The translations under genes and the position numbers were made by a program. Of a DNA stretch of 24,445 bases, positions 1 to 24,445 are shown piece after piece. Under the pieces are notes generated by a model. It saw only the letters and a program-made list of their open reading frames with translations. It was not told where the DNA came from and did not search any database. The stretch comes from Salpingoeca rosetta (lineage: Eukaryota; Opisthokonta; Choanoflagellata; Craspedida; Salpingoecidae), in contig NW_004754915.1 in the NCBI RefSeq assembly GCF_000188695.1, positions 1,175,456 through 1,199,900 of the forward strand, written 5' to 3'. Positions within the stretch are counted from its first letter, which is position 1, and every line of letters begins with the position of its first letter.

Positions 1-31
1 CGTACGTACGTACGTACGTACGTACGACGAC

Positions 32-102
<71 letters not shown>

Positions 103-122
103 GCACACGCACGCACACACAC
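1..122. repeat. (CGTA)6 tract grading into (CA)n
   Basis: Positions 1-24 are six copies of the self-complementary unit CGTA. They pass through a few ACG units into (CA)n to about 98, then a degenerate CACG/CACA stretch to 122. No gene is visible here. The window edge cuts the tetranucleotide tract, so its true length is unknown. Confidence 0.95.
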
Positions 123-859
123 ATGCACGTGCAAGCAGCGGCACATGTGCACGTGCACAGACATGCACCAGACGAACCTTGATTGTCAGGGGAGGGCCAG
201 GCCCACTGCCCCAGGACACGTCGTGAACGACACCTGAGTAGCACACAACAACGACACGCGTGAGCGGAACCGCAACGAGCACGTGCAAGCACACTCGTTG
301 TCGCAATAGCCTTGTACGCAAACACTCTCCATCATGCAGAGTTGCACATGCGCACCGGAAAGCGGGAGTGGGTTGTCCTCGCACGTTGATGTGCCAGCAG
401 GACACCCGCCGATATCCGACCGCCATGCAAAGCATGACTACCACGACAAACCATGTACAGGTGCAAATCAAACGGAGGGGGCACGGTTGGGAATACGCGT
501 GGTGAGCTTGCGAGCATATGTGAGACGAAGCAGTCACACGGACAGGGCACACGCGACTCGCACGCAAGCGCATGAACATAAACTCGAGCCCAGTCGCTCA
601 GCCCTCGCCTACATTGCACACACAGACACACACAGACACACACAGACACACACAGACACAAACACACAGACACACAGACACACCCGACGTACATCATCAA
701 AGGGGTTGTCGTGCTTGCACCGACCAATGCTCACGGCACCGTCAGGGGCTGTTTGAAACAACAGGAGACAAGAGAACAGTACATGTGCATTGGATGAGTG
801 CCGTGGTGACAGAACCAGCAGAACCAACAGAACCAGCAGCAATAGTGTTCCTTGTTTCG
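123..859. other. Non-coding stretch left of the small secreted gene
   Basis: I see no convincing coding exon here. The open frames on both strands lack recognisable domains and run through an imperfect CA/ACAG repeat at about 617-682. The right part should hold the 3' untranslated region of the minus-strand gene that ends at 860. No AATAAA hexamer was seen on the minus strand. A (GGTTCTGCT)-like minisatellite (minus-strand sense) lies at about 812-840, just past the stop codon. Confidence 0.5.
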
Positions 860-1521
860 TCAGTACACGCAGCAAGAGCATGTGGACAGCAAGGGGCCAA
901 GCACACTTGGATTTGTGATGGGAAGGCAGCCGGCGCAGAGGGGGTAGTCGTTTGCCGTTTTCGCTTCGCACTGGATGAAGGATGGATGACAGGACGGTGG
1001 AACCGTTGCTGTTGATGCGAAACATAAAGCAGTCGCGGTTAACACGTGGTTGAGCGGTTGGTTGGTTTGGGAAAACGGGAAGGGGGGGGGGTCACATCAG
1101 TGTGATGGCAAGGACGAGATGACAAGAAGAGAAGGGAAAGCATGGTTGGAAAGCAACACCGCCACGCAAGGTCAGAGTATGAAGTTGGAACTAGAATGTC
1201 ACCCGCATGTACTCTGTAGCAATTCATCGCGCGTGTTCATTAGATTCAGGGGGAACATGGGCAACAACGAGCACCGCCATACTGGTGGGCGCACTTTGCC
1301 ACGTTCGTTTCACGCACCGAAAGCAGCGTAGCAGATGCCAGTTGCCGGGTCCTGGCAAGGGCCGGACGTGGAAAACGTGCAGCCCGTGCATTGCGCATCT
1401 GGTTGGGGATGCGATGACAAGCGGAGTTCGTGTCAACGAGCGACCGAATGAGGAGCTCACATGGGATGTTGCGTGTGTCAAACAAACAAACAACAAACAC
1501 GGCTAGACACGATAACACAGC

Positions 1522-1567
<46 letters not shown>

Positions 1568-1772
1568 GCGCGCGCATACATCAACTCAATTCATTTCATA
1601 CTGACTGCCCCCTCCCCCGTTGTGTAGGTACCACTCTACCTCTCAACTGACTGCAGCTCAGCTCACCTGCTGTGCCTGGTCCCAAGATCAGGAGGCCGGT
1701 GAGGACCATGCACAGCAGCAACACCGCATTCAACGGCTGCTTCACAGCGTGACTTGCGTTGTAGCTGTTCAT
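860..1772 (-). CDS. Small secreted cysteine-rich protein (3 exons, 111 aa)
   Basis: I do not recognise the family. The model has exons 1772-1667, 1398-1318 and 1008-860, with donors GTGAGC and GTGCGT, acceptors ending CAACCAG and CAACAG, and both introns in phase 1. Exon 1 encodes an N-terminal signal peptide: a short polar start, then the hydrophobic core AVLLLCMVLTGLLILGPGTA with a plausible cleavage site after GTA. Exon 2 encodes a Cys-rich stretch starting DAQCTGCTFSTSGPCQD. Exon 3 adds PSCHP, YPLCAGC and a C-terminal TCSCCVY before TGA. The mature part of about 75 residues holds 11 cysteines and two CxxC pairs (CTGC, CAGC), so it is probably disulfide-bonded and secreted. The separation of a signal-peptide exon by a phase-1 intron matches the large secreted gene at 16976. 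An extra exon between 1318 and 1008 cannot be excluded. The model is inferred, with no homology to support it. Confidence 0.6.
1526..1575. repeat. (CA)13-(CG)11 alternating purine-pyrimidine tract
   Basis: About 27 bases of (CA)n run straight into 22 bases of pure CG at 1553-1574. It lies in intron 1 of the small secreted gene. The whole stretch alternates purine and pyrimidine. Confidence 0.97.
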
Positions 1773-2548
<776 letters not shown>

Positions 2549-3901
2549 ATGAGCGCAACGCGCCGGCAGCGGCAACCGCACGACTTGCTGCCTGCCAGCG
2601 TTGCCAGCAACACAGGCAACCACACATTGCCACCACCACTCTCCCTATCTTCGCTGTACAACAGTGGTCACAAGCACAGCCACAATGCGGGCGACACAGA
2701 GTCGCTCTGCGCTGACATCGGCGACGGGGTCGCCATGCTGCTTGACTTTGATGGCGTCGAGGCGTGTCCCCCGCTGTGCATGGTGCGGATAGCACACACC
2801 TTGCTGCAGCACTCCGTCGATCCCACCGCACAAGCTGAAGCAATGCAGGTCCTTTGGGAGTGCGTTGCCGACGGGCGCGAGCACTGTATCACCTTCCTCC
2901 ACAGCGAAACATACATCCGCCTCCTCATTGCTATCATGCGCTCGCACAGGCGCTGCGAGCGCCTGCAGCGCTACGGCTGCTCCCTCCTGTGGCACATTAT
3001 CCGGTGTCAAGCGGGATCTGCAACGGCCCCACACGCGCCCGTATCCGCCACACCACCCACGCCGCCAGCAGCCGTGTTCAACACCACCGCCAACCCCTCC
3101 ACCCACGATGCAGTGCCGCCGACGACAAGCACAACAGCCGCCACAGCAAGGTGTCCAACCATCACAACCACACCAGCGTCACGCAGCAGCCGCAGGACCA
3201 GCCGCCACCACTACCACCACCTTCACGGCGTTCGCGGTCGAGGTGGTGGTCGAAGCAGCATTGCAGAGGAGAGCGGAGTGGCGGGGAGTGAACCCGACAG
3301 GTACACGTCGCGGTGGCGCCGCCGGTCAAGCAAGGCGAGCATGCACAGAGACACATGCATGCACCACACAGAGCACAGGGCTCAGCGGCGCGTGGATGAC
3401 CGGTTTGACGGTGGCGATGGCGATGGCGACGGTCAAGGAGATGGGGATGCCTCGGATGCAAGCAGCGACAGCATTGTGTGGAGTGACCACGAGCACGACA
3501 ATGAGAAGCGCGACGATGATGAGCGGACGAGCGACGCCCGGGCCAGCGAGAGCGCAATTGGCAGCATGGACCAAGACACGGCGCAGCGACGCTATAGCAG
3601 CAGTAGCCAGCAGCACGGCACCCGGGCGAGGCAGCAGACTGTTGTTTACAGACCCCGCGCGCATGAGCATCACCACTTACGGCGCCCGTCTCGCTGCTCT
3701 GGCGAACACGCCCCCTTGCATGTGCCCCGCGCATCAGCAGCAGGACCAACACTTATAGCGACAACACTAACAGCGACGACGGCACCACCAACCTCTGGCG
3801 CTGCTCGGCACCAGCGGGCATCCGTATTGGTCACAACGTGTCCACACGGGTTTCCAGTTGCTCCGATGGCCTCTCACAACAACAACAGCAACGACAACAA
3901 C

Positions 3902-3935
<34 letters not shown>

Positions 3936-3939
3936 ACAA

Positions 3940-3971
<32 letters not shown>

Positions 3972-5362
3972 ACAACAGCAACAACAACCAGAACCAGAAC
4001 CACAGCGAACACCATCAGCAGCACCAGCAGCAGAGCGGTCATGACCACCAGCACGGTGACCACCGCACACACCCCTTGCTTGCATCGGCTGTGTCCCATG
4101 GCCGCGGCGACTGCTGGTGGGCGATTGCGTTTGGAGCGCCGCAAGTGCTGATCGCAGCCATGACCCGGTTCCGTCGCAACACCGCCATCCAGCTGCACGC
4201 CTGCGAGGCCCTGCACCACATGACGCGCGTTGAGACAGACGCGTGCGCGCAGGTCATGCACTACGGTGGCGTTGAGGCGCTCATATCTGCCATGTGCACA
4301 CACGCGGAGTGCACGCGCCTGCAGTATGCTGCGTGCTCCGTGCTGTTGGCCGTTGCGCAGAGCAAAGGGGGCCGCGGGCGGCTGGTGGCCAAGTGCGGGG
4401 CGATGGAGGCAACAGCTGCCATGATGCGTCACCACCTCCACGACATCCGGCTGCAGATCCTGGCCTGCCGCGCGCTGGAGGTGTTGGCAAGCAGGATGGG
4501 GTGGGCCGACGACGGGCAGCTGCGGGTGCGGACGCTGACTGCCCCGCAATCTCTGGCACCACCAGTGCCCATGACGAAACGAAGCAAGGCAGGAACAAGC
4601 TCGACATGTTTACAGCAGCACCTACAGGCGTACGACAGTGAGAAGACAGCACCAGCACCAGCAGGGGGAGAAAGACAGCACCAGCACCAGCACCAGAACA
4701 AGGGGCAAGCAGGGGGAGAAGAGGGGCAGCAACAGCAACAGCAGCAGCAGCACGAGCAACGTCAAGTTACAGATCAGCGCAGCCCCAACCCGTCATCTGC
4801 CCTCGTGTCACCATCATCCGCATCAACACCATCGTCGTCGTTGTTGTCGCCGCTGGTGTCTGGTGCCGGCGACGAGCCGAAGCGGCGGCTGCGCAAGATC
4901 TGCGCCGTGAGCCGCGTGCTGCTGGCGATGATGGTGCACCGGGACCGGCTCGGTGTACAGCTCGCTGGTCTCGGCGCCCTCAACGTCTTCCTCGCTGTCG
5001 CCCCATTCACGGGAGACGAGTCTGGCATTGATCGGCGAACCGTGTATGGCGTGAGCGCACGTGCACCCGAACACCACGACCACCACCACGACCACCACCA
5101 CGACCACCACCATCACTTGACGCCGTCGGCCCTGGTTCACCTCGCCTCGCCATCACCATCAGCCTCGAACAGCAATGCAGGTCGTGGTGGTGGCGGCGGT
5201 GGCGGTCGAAAGCCATCCCGTGCACGCTCGTGTTCGTCGCACGCCACGCGCGCTGATGTGATTGGCGCCGTTGTCGCAGCTGTTGCCCGCTTCCCACACA
5301 GCGACACCGTCCAGCGCTGGGCGAAGCGCGTCCTGAAGCGCTGTGGCACGCGCATACCGTAG
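2549..5362 (+). CDS. Armadillo-repeat protein with low-complexity inserts (937 aa, single exon)
   Basis: This is a probable protein-interaction scaffold. ARM repeats stack into an alpha-helical solenoid, and the partner is unknown. The ATG at 2549 is chosen because upstream in-frame sequence is only CA repeat. Residues 68-155 look like degenerate ARM helices. Residues 521-648 give the clearest repeats, with GGVEALISAM, LQYAACSVLLAVAQ, CGAMEATAAMM and LQILACRALEVLA at the usual spacing of about 42 residues. Further helices lie at about 781-822, and the last at about 898-937 (DVIGAVVAAVARFP, then VQRWAKRVLKRC). Between them are disordered inserts: Gly-Asp near 288-307, Asn/Gln/Ser-rich about 443-490, a Gln run near 728, His-Asp about 842-857 and a Gly run near 880. 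The sequence has no signal peptide, membrane segment or catalytic motif, so it is probably cytosolic or nuclear. It is intronless here while its neighbours are split every 100-200 bases, though an upstream non-coding or short coding exon is possible. Confidence 0.75.
3877..4029 (+). repeat. AAC/CAG codon-run region encoding Asn/Gln/Ser tract
   Basis: Triplet-rich DNA made of AAC, CAG, AGC and CAA units inside the ARM gene. It is read as Asn, Ser and then Gln/His-rich residues in frame. Other frames read poly-Gln or poly-Thr, which explains the overlapping spurious open frames. It separates the N-terminal ARM-like block from the main ARM block. Confidence 0.9.
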
Positions 5363-6024
5363 ATGTCTTGTGTGTGTGTGTGCATGTGTGTGCATGTGTG
5401 TTTGTTTCGTGTCTGGAGAGCTAATTGCATTGACAATCGTTTTGCTTGGGTCGACGTGCCATGATGTGGTTGCATCACTGTCAGCTGCTCCGCTCAGCAG
5501 TCGTTCGACTCATCTTATGCGATCTTCTATTCCCTCTGTCATATGTACTTTGTGCACAGCACAGCAAGTGTGTGGTGTCGTGAAATGCAATTTGCTTTCG
5601 TCTGCTGTCGCAGTCATAACTCATATTTTTTCTCAATCTATGTATCTATTTGTGAGCGTTGGTCTTCACTCTTCTTCATCGGCGACACGGGCACGCTGGT
5701 CCCACTCGTCCACGTGTGTTGGTGGTGCATGTTGGGTTGCATGAGCATGCATGTGCCTTGACTTGCTGTTACTTTACAGTGAAATGAAACGCGAATGACA
5801 AAAGAACAAACACGACAGGCAACAAAACGAAAGGGACGGTCTCACATAGGGCAACAAGCGACAACATACACACACACACACACACACATGGATCAAAACC
5901 ACAACAATGTCATGTAACGCGCTGTCATGTGGCTCACACACCAAACAACAAACAATGCAACGCACAACAGCACTCGGGGGAAATGACGCAAGAGCTTCAC
6001 GTGTGAACGCCAGAACACAAAATG

Positions 6025-6094
<70 letters not shown>

Positions 6095-6153
6095 TCATAC
6101 ACAGAAGAGATGGTACTGCGAAGTTAGAGCGATGGGGCGCGGTGTGCTCGCGT
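5363..6153. other. Convergent intergenic region
   Basis: This stretch lies between the TAG of the plus-strand ARM gene and the TGA of the minus-strand modular gene, so it should carry both 3' ends. It holds (GT)n just after the TAG, short (CA)n at about 5869-5888 and long (CA)n at 6027-6092. No canonical AATAAA was seen on either strand. The open frame at 5343-5744 has no domain and overlaps the ARM stop region, so I treat it as chance. Confidence 0.6.
6027..6092. repeat. (CA)n microsatellite
   Basis: About 64 bases of CA just downstream of the stop codon of the modular secreted gene. Confidence 0.97.

Positions 6154-24445
<18,292 letters not shown>

Noticed and set aside
5343..5744. Plus-strand open frame of 133 residues after the ARM gene
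   Set aside because: No recognisable domain, overlaps the ARM stop codon, base composition unlike coding sequence here.

Overview
This window is nuclear DNA from an intron-rich unicellular eukaryote with GC-rich coding sequence, and it is very dense in (CA)n/(GT)n microsatellites. One gene encodes a secreted multidomain protein (C-type lectin, PAN/apple, laminin-G and jelly-roll modules joined by Ser/Thr linkers), with most introns in phase 1. Together with cohesin SMC3, this fits a holozoan protist, most likely a choanoflagellate. That placement is inference: no rRNA or other marker is present. Nothing looks bacterial, viral or plasmid-derived.

Layout. (1) 860-1772, minus: a three-exon gene for a small secreted cysteine-rich protein. 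(2) 2549-5362, plus: a single-exon gene for an armadillo-repeat protein with long low-complexity inserts, divergent from gene 1. (3) 6154-16976, minus: a large modular extracellular protein in 20 visible exons, interrupted by 649 N at 13797-14445. (4) 18366 to the right edge, minus: the C-terminal 689 residues of cohesin SMC3 (hinge, distal coiled coil, C-terminal ATPase half) in 20 exons. Genes 2 and 3 converge. Genes 4 and 3 are in tandem.

Most of the apparent open frames are shadows: Thr-His or Val-Cys reading of CA/GT repeats, or Val-Glu/Val-Asp reading of the strand opposite the Ser-Thr linkers. The exon models for genes 1, 3 and 4 were built by hand from protein similarity, GT..AG borders and intron-phase agreement. 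Every junction keeps frame except one exon of gene 3 (8486-8681), which carries two extra bases in homopolymer runs, and the junction across the N gap, where at least one exon is missing.

The four genes do not form a pathway. Two encode extracellular products, one encodes a core chromosome-cohesion subunit, and one encodes a probable scaffold of unknown role. The most notable points are the architecture of the secreted lectin, the unassigned cysteine-rich mini-protein, and microsatellites that run directly into splice sites. I found no tRNA, rRNA, CRISPR array or transposon gene.
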